The notes under the pieces were generated by a model. It saw only the letters and a list, made by a program, of their open reading frames with translations. It was not told the DNA's origin and searched no databases. From Bacteroidales bacterium (GTDB taxonomy: Bacteria; Bacteroidota; Bacteroidia; Bacteroidales; JAADGE01): a stretch of DNA of 64,000 bases. The first letter of the stretch is position 1; each line of letters opens with the position of its first letter. The stretch covers positions 1-64,000 of the forward strand of contig JAKISF010000001.1 in assembly GCA_021648725.1 (NCBI GenBank), given 5' to 3'. The translations under genes were made by a program, and so were the position numbers. Shown here piece after piece: positions 19,388-28,910 of this stretch.

Positions 19388-20560
19388 ATGAGAAAAATAT
19401 ATTTTCTTTCGTTGACATTTTTTATGTCAATATCATTATCAAGCATTGCACAAACTTATGTTGATATTTCAAATACAAGCACATGCGAACAAGCCTTAGA
19501 TATTTCAAGATTTACGATTTTCGGTCCGACAACTGCTCCGGTTGAGCTTAAAACAGCAAAAAGTAACAGCTTTGACCTTACTAAACATCCTACTTGGTAT
19601 AAATTTACAATAAATAAAGACGGTATATTATTGTTTGATATTATTCCGCAAAACCCTAAGGATAATTACGATTTTATGCTTTTTAAAGCTGACGATAATT
19701 TTTGCGAAAAGTTTAAAGCAAAACAAATAACTCCCATAAGATCTAACTTCAGCAGACAAGAAAATGCAAAAGGTCTTACCGGATTGTCTTACAGCGGAGC
19801 AGCTCTTGATTATGAGAAAGGTTTAATGGTAAGCAAAGGCGATGTTTTTTATTTAGTTCTAAATAATGTTTATAAAAATGGTAAAGGACATACAATTTCT
19901 TTCAAACAACTTAAAACAATAAAAATATCAGGAACTGTTGTTAACAGCAAAAACGGGAAACCGATAAAAGCCGAAATAAGATGGTGGAATTTAAGAAACA
20001 ACAATGTTTTTGTTACATCTCAAACAGAAAAAAAAGGTTCTTATGAGATTGATATTTTATTAAACAACCAATCAAACACTTTCCCGAAATATGAATTATG
20101 TGTTTACTCCGATAATTATTTCCCTGAGTATAAAATTTATTCAACAGCCGAAGCAAACCAATTAAATGATAAAAAAATTGAATTCAAACTGAACAGAGTT
20201 AAAAAAGGAACAAACAATGAAGGCTTAGGAGTAATATACTTCCAACCTAATGATGTAAATATTGTTCCTACATCAGAATATGTTAAAAGAAAATTGTTAA
20301 AATTCATGACATTGAATGAACAAGCTGAAATTGTTTTAGAAGGACATACAAACGGCTTATTCCCCAGTACTGATGTTGATTTTGAATTATCAACCGACAG
20401 AGCAAACCTTATAAAAGAATATTTGGTTGATAACGGAATTTCTGAATCAAGAATAGGAATTGAAGGAATGGGAAGCAAAAACGAAGTTTATCCTATACCC
20501 GAAACTGAGGAGGAAGAAGGATTTAACAGAAGAGTCGAAATTAATATTATAAGTTTTTAA
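19388..20560 (+). CDS. OmpA-family outer-membrane protein
   Basis: It has a signal peptide (MRKIYFLSLTFFMSISLSSIAQ). An N-terminal domain of about 150 residues contains STCEQALDIS and KHPTWYKFTINKDGILLFDI, of the prepeptidase/CUB-like kind often seen on Bacteroidota surface proteins. A regulatory-like beta-sandwich follows (ISGTVVNSKNGKPIKAEIRWW), then a C-terminal OmpA peptidoglycan-binding domain (IYFQPNDVNIVPTSEYVKRKL...VLEGHTNG...LSTDRANLIKEYLVDNGISESRIGIEGMGSK...NRRVEINI). The Asp and Arg that contact diaminopimelate are in place (STDRA, NRRVE). It is the last gene of the sigma operon, ended by a strong terminator. Confidence 0.85.
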   Translation: MRKIYFLSLTFFMSISLSSIAQTYVDISNTSTCEQALDISRFTIFGPTTAPVELKTAKSNSFDLTKHPTWYKFTINKDGILLFDIIPQNPKDNYDFMLFKADDNFCEKFKAKQITPIRSNFSRQENAKGLTGLSYSGAALDYEKGLMVSKGDVFYLVLNNVYKNGKGHTISFKQLKTIKISGTVVNSKNGKPIKAEIRWWNLRNNNVFVTSQTEKKGSYEIDILLNNQSNTFPKYELCVYSDNYFPEYKIYSTAEANQLNDKKIEFKLNRVKKGTNNEGLGVIYFQPNDVNIVPTSEYVKRKLLKFMTLNEQAEIVLEGHTNGLFPSTDVDFELSTDRANLIKEYLVDNGISESRIGIEGMGSKNEVYPIPETEEEEGFNRRVEINIISF

Positions 20561-20583
20561 TATTTTAAAATATAACTTCTTTT

Positions 20584-20607
20584 AAGCGGGTTTTCCCGCT
20601 TTTTTTA
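20584..20607 (+). terminator. Terminator of the ECF sigma operon
   Basis: The stem AAGCGGG/CCCGCTT with a TTTT loop is followed by seven T, 23 bp after the OmpA-family stop. Confidence 0.9.
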
Positions 20608-20666
20608 TACTATTTCGATAATAAATTATTTTAAATTCAGTTCAATAATAAATAATCAAGCAGTCT

Positions 20667-21449
20667 ATGAAAAAAACATTAATAATATTTTCACTCTTTT
20701 TATATTCATTTTCAGCATTTTCTCAAAAAGATTCTGTTCCTGTTTTCAATACAGCTTTTAAAGCAGGTGAATATTTAAAATATAAAGTTAAATACGGTTT
20801 AATAAACGGCGGTTATGCCGAAATGAAAATCGACATCGAGAAAATAGGATACGATTGGTATTTTCATGTTAAAGCACTCGCAAAAACAGCAGGCTTGGTA
20901 GGAGCATTTGCAAGTGTCAGCGACAGATACGAAAGTTTCATTGAAATAGGAACAGGGCTGCCACTGCAAGCAATAAGAGATATAAATGAAAACTCATACT
21001 TAAGATATAATGAAATAATCTTCGACAGAGAAAAAAATGAAGTTATCAGCTTAAAATCAGGCAAACACAAAGTGCCGCCCGGAACATTAGACGTTCTTTC
21101 TGCATTTTATTTTGCTCGCAGGTCAATATTTCAAGATAAGATAAAAAAAAATGATGTAATAAATTTAACAACTTATTTTGATGAAGAAATTTATATCGTA
21201 AAAGTAAAATATAAAGAAACTGAAAAAGTGAGAACAAAGTTCGGCAAACTGAAATGTATGAGATTTGTTCCTGTGCTTGATGCAAAAAGTCCTTTTAAAA
21301 AAGAAGAAGACATGCAAGTTTGGTTCTCAGACGACGGTAATTTCATTCCCGTAAAAATTAGATTAAAAGTGGGAATAAGCACCGTAAAATGTGATTTAAC
21401 AGAATATAAAAACCTGAAAAACCCATTAGGTAAACCTTTTGTTCGCTAA
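20667..21449 (+). CDS. DUF3108 domain-containing exported protein
   Basis: It has a signal peptide (MKKTLIIFSLFLYSFSAFSQ) and a DUF3108 domain covering most of the 260 residues. The family signature AGEYLKYKVKYGLINGGYAEMKI is near the N-terminus, and the end has MQVWFSDDGNFIPVKIRLKVGISTVKCDLTEYKN. These are periplasmic or outer-membrane-associated proteins with a beta-rich LolA-like fold; no precise role is known. The stop overlaps the convergent lipoprotein gene by 4 bp. Confidence 0.8.
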   Translation: MKKTLIIFSLFLYSFSAFSQKDSVPVFNTAFKAGEYLKYKVKYGLINGGYAEMKIDIEKIGYDWYFHVKALAKTAGLVGAFASVSDRYESFIEIGTGLPLQAIRDINENSYLRYNEIIFDREKNEVISLKSGKHKVPPGTLDVLSAFYFARRSIFQDKIKKNDVINLTTYFDEEIYIVKVKYKETEKVRTKFGKLKCMRFVPVLDAKSPFKKEEDMQVWFSDDGNFIPVKIRLKVGISTVKCDLTEYKNLKNPLGKPFVR

Positions 21450-21838
21450 ATTCGGGAAAGAACCATAATAATTCTTTTAGCTTTTCTGAAACTTTTCAAC
21501 GTCATTTTACTGTCAGATTTGTTTATTATCTCGAAGTAATTATTTTTATCATCACTCAATATTTTATTCCCGTCTTCTGAAATTGACCAAATTCCTGTAA
21601 TTTTTTTTCCTGCAAGTGAAAGTTCATAAGATTTGTTATTTTTAAATTCAATATATGAGCCTGATAACAAGCCGATTATTGCATCTTTATATGAATCACT
21701 TGCTTTGTTATCCCCGGTCGATTCTAAAGAGGTAATTTGCCATTTACCGATAATGCTTTTTTCAATCTTCTTTGAAATTGAGCAAGAACTGACAATAATT
21801 AATACAAATAAAACTGTTAAATATTTGAAAGCCTTCAT
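21446..21838 (-). CDS. Lipocalin-like lipoprotein
   Basis: It is 130 aa with a lipoprotein signal peptide ending VSSC (lipid-modified Cys at about residue 19). The mature part has the IIGKWQITSLESTG start and IEFKNNKSYELSLAGKKITGIWSISEDGNKILSDD strands typical of small lipocalin-like proteins of Bacteroidota. It is probably anchored in the outer membrane facing the periplasm; its ligand is unknown. It is convergent with, and overlaps by 4 bp, the DUF3108 gene. Confidence 0.7.
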   Translation of the reverse strand: MKAFKYLTVLFVLIIVSSCSISKKIEKSIIGKWQITSLESTGDNKASDSYKDAIIGLLSGSYIEFKNNKSYELSLAGKKITGIWSISEDGNKILSDDKNNYFEIINKSDSKMTLKSFRKAKRIIMVLSRI

Positions 21839-21956
21839 ATTTCTTTTTTAAATTTAAACAAAGATAAAAAGAATTATTTGCAATTTTGGTTTCATAATAG
21901 TAATTTTAACATCAAATTATAAAAACAAAACATAAACTTATCAATAAAAAACTAAA

Positions 21957-22640
21957 ATGGGTTGGAACATATTTAAAAAAGGAAAAAATAAACTTCAAAA
22001 TCAAGAAGGTATAGATTTTAAAACAAAAATTGAAAACGCACTGAGAAATGCCGAAAACGATAAAAGAGATGCAAGCAACGAAATTGAGAAAATAAGATCT
22101 TGGGCGGCAGAAGTTATCGTTGAAACTTATGCTGAAATTTTTCCTAACGGGCATTTAACTTACTATCGTGAAAAATATAAAAATGATGCACTTGAAAATT
22201 ACGAGAAATATAAAACAGAAAATGCCGACAAAATAGATTCGGGGAAAGTTGAAAAATGTGATAAAATAGTTAAAGCATATCTTACTCAAATAAAATTAAG
22301 AGAATCGAAACTACAACTGTATGATAAATTAGTTTTAAAATACAAGGAAACAAAAGAGAAATTGAAAGAGTTAGAACTTGAAAAAGTTGCCGAAGACAAA
22401 ATTACGAAACATGAAGAAAGAATTAAACAATTAGACGGTGCCGAGAATGAATATGTTGATGCAATGACCGATACAATTAAACTTGAAGAACTTGAAAGAG
22501 AATTTGAACTTAAAGCGGAATATGCAAATCAATTATCTTTATTAAATGAAAAATATAAAGACAGAGAAGACGTTGAAGACTATACAACTTCTCTTGCTTT
22601 TAAAGATGAAATTGATAAAATGATTAATGAAATTGAATAA
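21957..22640 (+). CDS. Coiled-coil cytoplasmic protein (227 aa)
   Basis: It is almost wholly charged and helical: long Lys/Glu/Leu heptad stretches from about residue 20 to 225, no signal peptide and no membrane segment. The size and helical plan recall PspA/phage-shock-like coiled-coil proteins, but I see no clear PspA signature, and the short N-terminus MGWNIFKKGKNKL differs. Its stop overlaps the start of the Omp85-type gene by 14 bp, so the two are translationally coupled and probably functionally linked. Confidence 0.6.
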   Translation: MGWNIFKKGKNKLQNQEGIDFKTKIENALRNAENDKRDASNEIEKIRSWAAEVIVETYAEIFPNGHLTYYREKYKNDALENYEKYKTENADKIDSGKVEKCDKIVKAYLTQIKLRESKLQLYDKLVLKYKETKEKLKELELEKVAEDKITKHEERIKQLDGAENEYVDAMTDTIKLEELEREFELKAEYANQLSLLNEKYKDREDVEDYTTSLAFKDEIDKMINEIE

Positions 22641-24345
22641 ACAATATAACAAACTCATATTCAAAAACCTTAAAGGAACAATTTATTTGTTCCTTTTTTT
22701 ACTTGTATTAAATAAAGCAAATGCACAGAAATATAATTTAACAATTATTTCCGACAGCATAAATTCAGAAAAATTCTTAAAGAAAAAGGCTTATGATAAA
22801 GTATTTAACGATTCTCTAAGTTTATTTTCCGAATTAGAAGCAATTAAAAGTAAATTATTTGCAAAAGGCTACATAAGTGCATCATTCGACAGTGTTATTT
22901 TTGATTCTGCAAGGGTAACAGCTTATCTGTTCACAGGAATTAAATATAAACTGCAAGAAATTAATATTCAAGAAATTGACAAACAACTTCTGAGAAAACT
23001 AAATATTTCTGAAAAAAAAATCAAAGCAAATAAAATTAAACCTCACGAACTGCTTGATTTTTACAATAAAATTATTACATATTACGAAAATAATGCTTAT
23101 CCGTTTGCAATCATAATTCCTGAGAAAGTTGAAGTTATTGACAATAACATAAAACTTAATCTACTGATTAACAGAAGCAAACAAGTAAAAATTAATAAAA
23201 TAATAATAAAAGGAAACCCGAAACTTTCCGAAATTTACATTAAAAGATATTTATCTCTATTTGAAAATGATGATTATAATGAAAACATAATTTCATCGAT
23301 AAATTTAAAAATTGAAGAACTAAGCTTTTTATCGCAAATAAGAAAACCCGAAATTGAATTTTACGGAAATAATGCCGATGTATATTTATATCTGAAAAAT
23401 AAAAAAGCAAACCTTTTTAACGGAGTTGTCGGATTTATACCTGTCAAAAATAATGATTATAAATTATCATTTACCGGAGAAATTGATTTTAGATTACTGA
23501 ATAATTTCACAAAAGGAGAGGAAATTTACTTAAAGTGGAACAGAACGGAAAAATTATCGCAAAAATTGAATGTGGGAACAAATATTCCTTTTTTGTTTAA
23601 AAGTCCTTTCGGTTTAAACACAAATTTTAAACTTGATAAAAGAGATACAACTTTTATGTCGGTATTCGGAAAAGCAGGAATAGATTATTCATTTAAAAAT
23701 AATGATAAAATTATTGCTTATGCAAAAGTTGCAAATTCATTTATTTTATCATCTCAAAATATTGATACTACAATTTTTAAAAATGTAAAATCAACCCTTT
23801 TCGGTATTGCATACGAAACAAAAAATATTGATTATATTTACAATCCTTCAAAAGGTTTTTTTCTGTATTCTGATATTGCAAGCGGAAATCGTAAATTAGC
23901 AAATTCAACATATTCGTTTTTAGATTTGAAATTAAAATTTGATTATTATTTACGGTTATTCGGAAAGTTTGTGCTTAAATCATCTTTAAAAAACAACTAT
24001 ATGTTCTCAGAGTCGCAATTATTTCAAAACGAAATGTATAAAATCGGAGGTTTTAATTCTGTGAGAGGTTTTGACGAAGATGCATTTTTTACTTCCGGTT
24101 TTTCGATGCTCAGCGGAGATTTACGCTATTTATTTGAACGAAACTCCAATGTTTATGCTTTCATTGATTATGCAAGAATAAAACAAATTGATAGAACAAT
24201 AAATTTAACAGGTTTCGGTTTCGGAACAAATTTTAATACAAAAGCAGGTATTTTTTCAATTGCTTACGCATTAGGTAAACAAGGAGGTAATTCGGTTTTA
24301 CTGTCAAATTCAAAAATACATTTGGGTTATGTGAATCGGTTTTGA
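22627..24345 (+). CDS. Omp85-superfamily outer-membrane protein (TamA/BamA-like)
   Basis: It has a signal peptide (ending NKANAQ), POTRA-like beta-alpha-beta segments in the first 260 residues (one at about 190-260, VKINKIIIKGNPKLSEIYIKRYL) and a 16-strand-type barrel to the C-terminus. The GFNSVRGFDED motif is the VRGF/Y element of Omp85 barrel loop L6, followed by MLSGDLRYLF. At 572 aa it is shorter than BamA and close to TamA-like or other accessory Omp85 proteins of Bacteroidota. It likely inserts or exports outer-membrane or surface proteins. It is coupled to the coiled-coil gene in front. Confidence 0.8.
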   Translation: MKLNKQYNKLIFKNLKGTIYLFLFLLVLNKANAQKYNLTIISDSINSEKFLKKKAYDKVFNDSLSLFSELEAIKSKLFAKGYISASFDSVIFDSARVTAYLFTGIKYKLQEINIQEIDKQLLRKLNISEKKIKANKIKPHELLDFYNKIITYYENNAYPFAIIIPEKVEVIDNNIKLNLLINRSKQVKINKIIIKGNPKLSEIYIKRYLSLFENDDYNENIISSINLKIEELSFLSQIRKPEIEFYGNNADVYLYLKNKKANLFNGVVGFIPVKNNDYKLSFTGEIDFRLLNNFTKGEEIYLKWNRTEKLSQKLNVGTNIPFLFKSPFGLNTNFKLDKRDTTFMSVFGKAGIDYSFKNNDKIIAYAKVANSFILSSQNIDTTIFKNVKSTLFGIAYETKNIDYIYNPSKGFFLYSDIASGNRKLANSTYSFLDLKLKFDYYLRLFGKFVLKSSLKNNYMFSESQLFQNEMYKIGGFNSVRGFDEDAFFTSGFSMLSGDLRYLFERNSNVYAFIDYARIKQIDRTINLTGFGFGTNFNTKAGIFSIAYALGKQGGNSVLLSNSKIHLGYVNRF

Positions 24346-24367
24346 GCTAATAATGTTAGTTCAGTAA

Positions 24368-24769
24368 CTAGTTTTCCCTTTCCTTTACTAATCTGTAATA
24401 TTGAATTAAATCATCACCGGCTTCTCTTGTTTCTTTATTTAAATTTCGTCCTATCTTTCCTGCTTCTTTGCCTATTTCTTTCATTTTAACAACTTTGTAA
24501 ACTACTTGCTCGTTCTTTTTCAATTTTATTGTTTTTACCCAATCGGCAATTGTATCAGCATTAAAACTTACTTGTATTATAAACTTACCGGGAAGCAAAT
24601 CTTCAATTTCAACTTCGTCAGAAGGATATGCGTCTTGCGGTTCTTCATTAATCCACACCATAAATTGTGCGGTTTCTTCTTTTAAATCTGTATAAATTTT
24701 TATTGAACCTTGCGAATAGTTAATAAAATATGCAAAGATTAGACTAAATGTCAGAATAATTTTTTTCAT
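24368..24769 (-). CDS. Small exported protein of unknown function
   Basis: The ATG at 24769 is chosen because it begins a clean signal peptide (MKKIILTFSLIFAYFINYSQ). A longer frame to 24865 runs into alaS and adds no sensible sequence. The mature 113 residues have a beta-rich first part (SIKIYTDLKEETAQFMVWINEEPQ...VEIEDLLPGKFIIQVSF), reminiscent of periplasmic DUF4397/PEGA-like folds, and a charged helical tail. It lies 73 bp downstream of alaS on the same strand. Function unknown. Confidence 0.6.
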   Translation of the reverse strand: MKKIILTFSLIFAYFINYSQGSIKIYTDLKEETAQFMVWINEEPQDAYPSDEVEIEDLLPGKFIIQVSFNADTIADWVKTIKLKKNEQVVYKVVKMKEIGKEAGKIGRNLNKETREAGDDLIQYYRLVKEREN

Positions 24770-24842
24770 GTATCTATATTTTATAGTTGCTAAGCACTTC
24801 AAAAGTGCTAAACAACTTGTTTTAGAATTTATTTTAAATATA

Positions 24843-27470
24843 TTACTTTTTTTCAACAAATTCAACTGCTTTTTTCAAAGCTTTATCAATTCCTGAAACA
24901 TCAGAACCTCCGGCACTTGCAAAACCTGCTTGTCCTCCTCCTCCGCCTTTCACTTCTTTTGCAATTTCTCTGATAATTTGTCCGGCATTTAATCCTTTTT
25001 CTTTAACTAAATTATCCGAAATAATAATGGTTAAGTTCACTTTTCCGTTAATATCGGCAGCTGTTACAAAAAATAAATTTTCAATTTCACCTTTTAATTG
25101 AAAAGCCATATCTTTTATTTGTCCGGCATTGCTTACCTCAACTTTCTCGGCAATAACATTAATGCTGTTAATTTCCCTAACATTACTTTTCAGTTTTTGT
25201 TTCAGAATCTTAACTTTTTCTTTTTCAAATTCTTCAACTTGTTTTTTCAGTGCTTTGTTTTCTTCCAAAGTTTTTTCAATACTCAATTTTAAATTTTTTG
25301 AAGCTTTAAAATATGATTGAATATCATTAATCAATTGCAAATTTTTATAAATATACTTTTCGGCTTCAACTGAAGTTACTGCTTCAATTCTGCGAATTCC
25401 GGCAGCAATAGCACTTTCAGATATTATTTTAAAGAAGCCTATTTCGCCGGTTGCCGAAACATGTGTTCCTCCGCAAAGTTCTGTTGAATCGTCAAATTTT
25501 ATTACTCTTACTAAATCCCCGTATTTTTCCCCGAATAATGCAGTTGCTCCCATTTTCTTTGCATCTGCCATAGGAATTGCTCTCTTTTCATCCAAAGAAA
25601 TATTAGCCCTTACTTTCTCATTAACAGCCTTTTCAACTTCTAAAATTTCTTCATCCGTCATTTTTTGAAAGTGCGAAAAATCAAATCGTAAATGTTTCGG
25701 GTTAACCAAAGAACCTTTTTGTTCGACATGGTTTCCGAGAACATCTCTTAAAATTTTATGCATTAAATGGGTTGCGGAATGATTTGCCGTTGTAAGTTTT
25801 CTTTGTTGCGAACTTACTACTGCTTTATAAGTTGCATTTGTATCAGCAGGCAGTTTTTTTGCAATATGAATAATTACATTGTGTTCTTTTTGAGTATCAA
25901 TAATTTCAATTTTATCGGAATCTGATTCAATATATCCTTTATCACCGACTTGTCCGCCGCTTTCGGCATAAAACGGTGTAAAATTGAATACTAAATGATA
26001 AAAATCTTTACCTTTAACATTAACTTTTCTGTATCTTGTAATTTTTATTTCGGCTTCCATTCTGTCGTAACCTATAAATTCTTCAATATCATCTTCCGAA
26101 ATAACTACCCAATCGTCTTTATCTTCAACTGCAGCATCTTTCGACATCATTTTTTGAAGTTTCATTGCTTCGTCAAAACCGGATTTATTTATTTTAAGCC
26201 CGTGTTCTTTTAAAATCAATTCCGTAAGGTCATAAGGAAAGCCGAAAGTATCATAAAGAAGAAAAACAGCAGCACCTTCAACAACTTTTTGGTTATTTTC
26301 TTTTTCTGTTTTAATAACTTTATCTAACAACTTAATTCCTTTTTCTAATGTTCTTAAAAAAGAAACTTCTTCCTCATAAATTACTTTTTTTATTATATTT
26401 TTTTGATTAACCAGCTCATTAAAAGCACCTCCCATTACGTCTGTCAAACTGTCGGTTAATTTATTAATAAAAGGTTCTTTCATTTCCAAGAAAGTATAAG
26501 CATAACGAACAGCTCTGCGTAGAATTCGTCTGATAACATAACCTGCTCCTGTATTTGAGGGTAACTGTCCGTCGGTAATTGAAAATGAAACAGCTCGTAA
26601 GTGATCTGCAATTACACGCATTGCAATATCTGTTTCGTTATTTTTCCCGTATAATTTTCCGCTCAGTTCGGAAATCTTTTTAATAATCGGCTGAAAAATG
26701 TCAGTGTCGTAATTAGATTGTTTTTTTTGAACAACCATACATAAGCGTTCAAAGCCCATTCCTGTATCTATATGTTTTGCGGGAAGGTTTTCTAATTCTC
26801 CTCCCTTTTTTCTGTTATATTGAATAAAAACTAAATTCCAAATTTCAATAACCAAAGGATGGTCTTTATTTACCAAATCTCTTCCGGGTATTTTTGTTTT
26901 TTCTTCATCATCTCTTATATCTATATGTATCTCAGAACATGGTCCGCAAGGTCCGCTTGCACCCATTTCCCAAAAATTATCTTTTTTATTTCCGTATAAA
27001 ATTCTGTCTTCCGGAAGATATTGTTTCCAATATTCTAATGCTTCATTATCTGCTTCTGTTACGTCTTCTTTTGAACCTTCAAAAACAGTAGCATATAAAT
27101 TATTTTTATTAATTTTCAATACTTCGGTTAAATATTCCCAAGCCCAGTCAATTGCCTCTTTTTTAAAATAATCACCGAAAGACCAGTTTCCCAACATCTC
27201 AAACATTGTGTGATGGTATGTGTCATGCCCTACTTCTTCCAAATCATTGTGCTTTCCGGAAACTCTCAAACATTTTTGAGTATCGGCAATTCTGCTGTTT
27301 ACTATTTCAGAATTCCCCAAAAAAATATCTTTAAATTGATTCATTCCTGCATTAGTAAACATCAAGGTTGGGTCATCTTTAACAACCATAGGTGCCGAAG
27401 AAACAATTTTATGATTTTTAGACTTAAAGAAGTCGATAAATGTTTTTCTTATTTCATTTGAACTTAACAT
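24843..27470 (-). CDS. alaS: Alanyl-tRNA synthetase
   Basis: It charges tRNA-Ala with alanine and edits mischarged Ser/Gly; essential and cytoplasmic. Full length at 875 aa. The class II core has [15 protein letters not shown] and [17 protein letters not shown]. The editing domain carries the metal-binding [16 protein letters not shown] and CGGTHV motifs, and the C-terminal DHHA1 domain ends [16 protein letters not shown]. The start at 27470 matches the family N-terminus ([15 protein letters not shown]). Confidence 0.97.
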   Translation of the reverse strand: MLSSNEIRKTFIDFFKSKNHKIVSSAPMVVKDDPTLMFTNAGMNQFKDIFLGNSEIVNSRIADTQKCLRVSGKHNDLEEVGHDTYHHTMFEMLGNWSFGDYFKKEAIDWAWEYLTEVLKINKNNLYATVFEGSKEDVTEADNEALEYWKQYLPEDRILYGNKKDNFWEMGASGPCGPCSEIHIDIRDDEEKTKIPGRDLVNKDHPLVIEIWNLVFIQYNRKKGGELENLPAKHIDTGMGFERLCMVVQKKQSNYDTDIFQPIIKKISELSGKLYGKNNETDIAMRVIADHLRAVSFSITDGQLPSNTGAGYVIRRILRRAVRYAYTFLEMKEPFINKLTDSLTDVMGGAFNELVNQKNIIKKVIYEEEVSFLRTLEKGIKLLDKVIKTEKENNQKVVEGAAVFLLYDTFGFPYDLTELILKEHGLKINKSGFDEAMKLQKMMSKDAAVEDKDDWVVISEDDIEEFIGYDRMEAEIKITRYRKVNVKGKDFYHLVFNFTPFYAESGGQVGDKGYIESDSDKIEIIDTQKEHNVIIHIAKKLPADTNATYKAVVSSQQRKLTTANHSATHLMHKILRDVLGNHVEQKGSLVNPKHLRFDFSHFQKMTDEEILEVEKAVNEKVRANISLDEKRAIPMADAKKMGATALFGEKYGDLVRVIKFDDSTELCGGTHVSATGEIGFFKIISESAIAAGIRRIEAVTSVEAEKYIYKNLQLINDIQSYFKASKNLKLSIEKTLEENKALKKQVEEFEKEKVKILKQKLKSNVREINSINVIAEKVEVSNAGQIKDMAFQLKGEIENLFFVTAADINGKVNLTIIISDNLVKEKGLNAGQIIREIAKEVKGGGGGQAGFASAGGSDVSGIDKALKKAVEFVEKK

Positions 27471-27620
27471 ATCATTATTTTATTTTCTGCAAAAATGTAA
27501 AAATATCTTTAAATTTTGATTAAAATATTTATAAATAACAACAATTAATCTTTAAAATTTCTTTATTCAAGAATATTAATTAAATTTGCGTTTTATATAT
27601 TTATTACAATTACTATTAAA

Positions 27621-27812
27621 ATGAAAAAAGGAACAGTAAAATTTTTTAACGGATCCAAAGGATTTGGATTTATTGTTGATGATGAATCAAAAAATGAATA
27701 TTTTGTTCATGTATCAGGATTAATTGATGAAATTAATGAAGGCGATGCAGTAGAATTTGATTTAAAAGAAGGAAAAAAAGGTCTTAACGCAGTAGATGTT
27801 AAATTAGTTTAA
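27621..27812 (+). CDS. Cold-shock domain protein (CspA family)
   Basis: A 63-aa single OB-fold RNA/DNA-binding protein. The RNP1 motif KGFGFI (residues 13-18) and RNP2 YFVHVSGL (27-34) are present; RNP2 has VHV where FVHF is most common. It probably acts as an RNA chaperone. It is monocistronic: a 150-bp AT-rich leader region precedes it and a strong terminator follows. Confidence 0.92.
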   Translation: MKKGTVKFFNGSKGFGFIVDDESKNEYFVHVSGLIDEINEGDAVEFDLKEGKKGLNAVDVKLV

Positions 27813-27831
27813 TATTTATCTGAAACTTTTT

Positions 27832-27863
27832 AAAAGCCTGTCTGTTTTGACAGGCTTTTTTTA
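27832..27863 (+). terminator. Terminator after the cold-shock gene
   Basis: A perfect stem AAAAGCCTGTC/GACAGGCTTTT (27832-27842/27849-27859) with a 6-nt loop and a T tail. Confidence 0.92.
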
Positions 27864-27916
27864 TTTGAATCATTAGGTTTTTTGTGTAAAAAGTTCAAGA
27901 TTTAAATAAGCCGGTG

Positions 27917-27924
27917 TATATTTG
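27917..27924 (+). promoter_or_regulatory. -7 box of the Crp/Fnr-family gene
   Basis: TATATTTG matches the Bacteroidota TAnnTTTG and ends 12 bp before the ATG at 27937, giving a very short leader. No copy of the nap/nrf palindrome precedes it, so the regulator does not appear to activate itself through that site. Confidence 0.45.
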
Positions 27925-27936
27925 CAAAAAATAAAT

Positions 27937-28641
27937 ATGAATAGTTTAAAAGACAAAAATATAGAAAATTGTAAGTTATTTTCAAATATTGAAGTTAACA
28001 GACTTTACGAAACTTTTGAGCAAATACACTTTCAAATAAAATCTTTTGAAAAAGAAACTTTTATTGCCGCAAGAAATACGGAGTATAAAAACTTAATGAT
28101 AGTTATTAAAGGTATTGTTAAAACAGAAATGACTGATTTTAAAGGAGCAACCGTTAAAATGGCAGATATAAAAGAGTATGAAAGCTTAGCACCTGCTTTC
28201 TTATTCGGAAATTCAAACTTGTTGCCGGTTGATATAATTGCAAAAACAGATGTTCAGGTTTTGTTAATGCCGAAAGAAGAAGTTTTGAAATTCTTCAATT
28301 TGTGTCCTCAATTTCTTATAAATTTTTTGAATACAATCTCCGCAAGAACGCAGCATGTTATTAAAAAAATCAGATTTTTATCATTCAGAACATTAAAAGG
28401 AAAGTTTGCATTTTATTTATTAAAATTAGCTCAACAACAAAATTCTTTTTCCGTTAAACTTAAAAACACACAGCTTGAACTTGCTGAAATATTCGGAGCT
28501 ACTCGCCCGTCGGTTGCAAGAGCTGTAAAACAATTGGCAAACGAAGGTTGTATTACGGTAAAAGGAAAATATATTGAAATTAAAGATAAAGAAAAAATTT
28601 CAGCATATTTGAAATATGAAGACCATATTCATTCTGTGTAG
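27937..28641 (+). CDS. Crp/Fnr-family transcriptional regulator
   Basis: It is 234 aa with an N-terminal cyclic-nucleotide-binding-type sensor fold (about 15-125) and a C-terminal winged helix (about 155-220). The recognition region is TQLELAEIFGATRPSVARAVKQL. It has only three Cys, with no N-terminal cluster, so it is not an oxygen-sensing [4Fe-4S] Fnr; a heme- or nitrosative-stress-sensing type such as HcpR is possible but not shown. It lies 269 bp upstream of napA. Palindromes suited to a Crp/Fnr dimer precede napA, the porin and nrfH at fixed distance, so it is the prime candidate activator of nitrate/nitrite respiration. A TTG-initiated longer frame at 27922 is rejected because it overlaps the promoter. 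Confidence 0.85.
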   Translation: MNSLKDKNIENCKLFSNIEVNRLYETFEQIHFQIKSFEKETFIAARNTEYKNLMIVIKGIVKTEMTDFKGATVKMADIKEYESLAPAFLFGNSNLLPVDIIAKTDVQVLLMPKEEVLKFFNLCPQFLINFLNTISARTQHVIKKIRFLSFRTLKGKFAFYLLKLAQQQNSFSVKLKNTQLELAEIFGATRPSVARAVKQLANEGCITVKGKYIEIKDKEKISAYLKYEDHIHSV

Positions 28642-28746
28642 TATTCTCAGTTTTCGAGTTCGAACTTCCTTTTTTGTTTATTTATAAAAACCAAATATTA
28701 TTTTAACTTTTTAAACCTAAACAATTTTTATATATTTGTTATGTCG

Positions 28747-28812
28747 GTAAATTAGAGTTTGCTAATTTACACGATGTTATGTGTATTTTACCTTGTTTAG
28801 AATTGTTCTAAA
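28747..28812. promoter_or_regulatory. Two inverted repeats upstream of napA
   Basis: GTAAATTAG and CTAATTTAC (28747-28755/28762-28770) form a perfect 9-bp arm repeat with a 6-bp spacer. TTTAGAA-TTG-TTCTAAA (28796-28812) is a second with 7-bp arms and a 3-bp spacer. Both lie between the regulator gene and the candidate napA operator. The first could also act as a weak RNA hairpin after the regulator gene. Their role is unknown. Confidence 0.4.
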
Positions 28813-28833
28813 TTGGTGGCGAGATATTGTTTT

Positions 28834-28877
28834 GTACCAAATGACACAAAACAGTATTTTGTTTTTTCTTATATTAG
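28834..28877 (+). promoter_or_regulatory. napA operator and promoter (Crp/Fnr-type, degenerate)
   Basis: GTACCAAATGACAC (28834-28847) matches 10 of 14 positions of the porin site GTAACATATGGTAC. Exactly 22 bp later comes TATATTAG (28870-28877), one mismatch from TAnnTTTG. The spacing is identical to that before the porin and nrfH genes. Assigned by that comparison. Confidence 0.55.
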
Positions 28878-28910
28878 TTGCCTTAATGTTTAATATTGAA
28901 TTTATTTATT

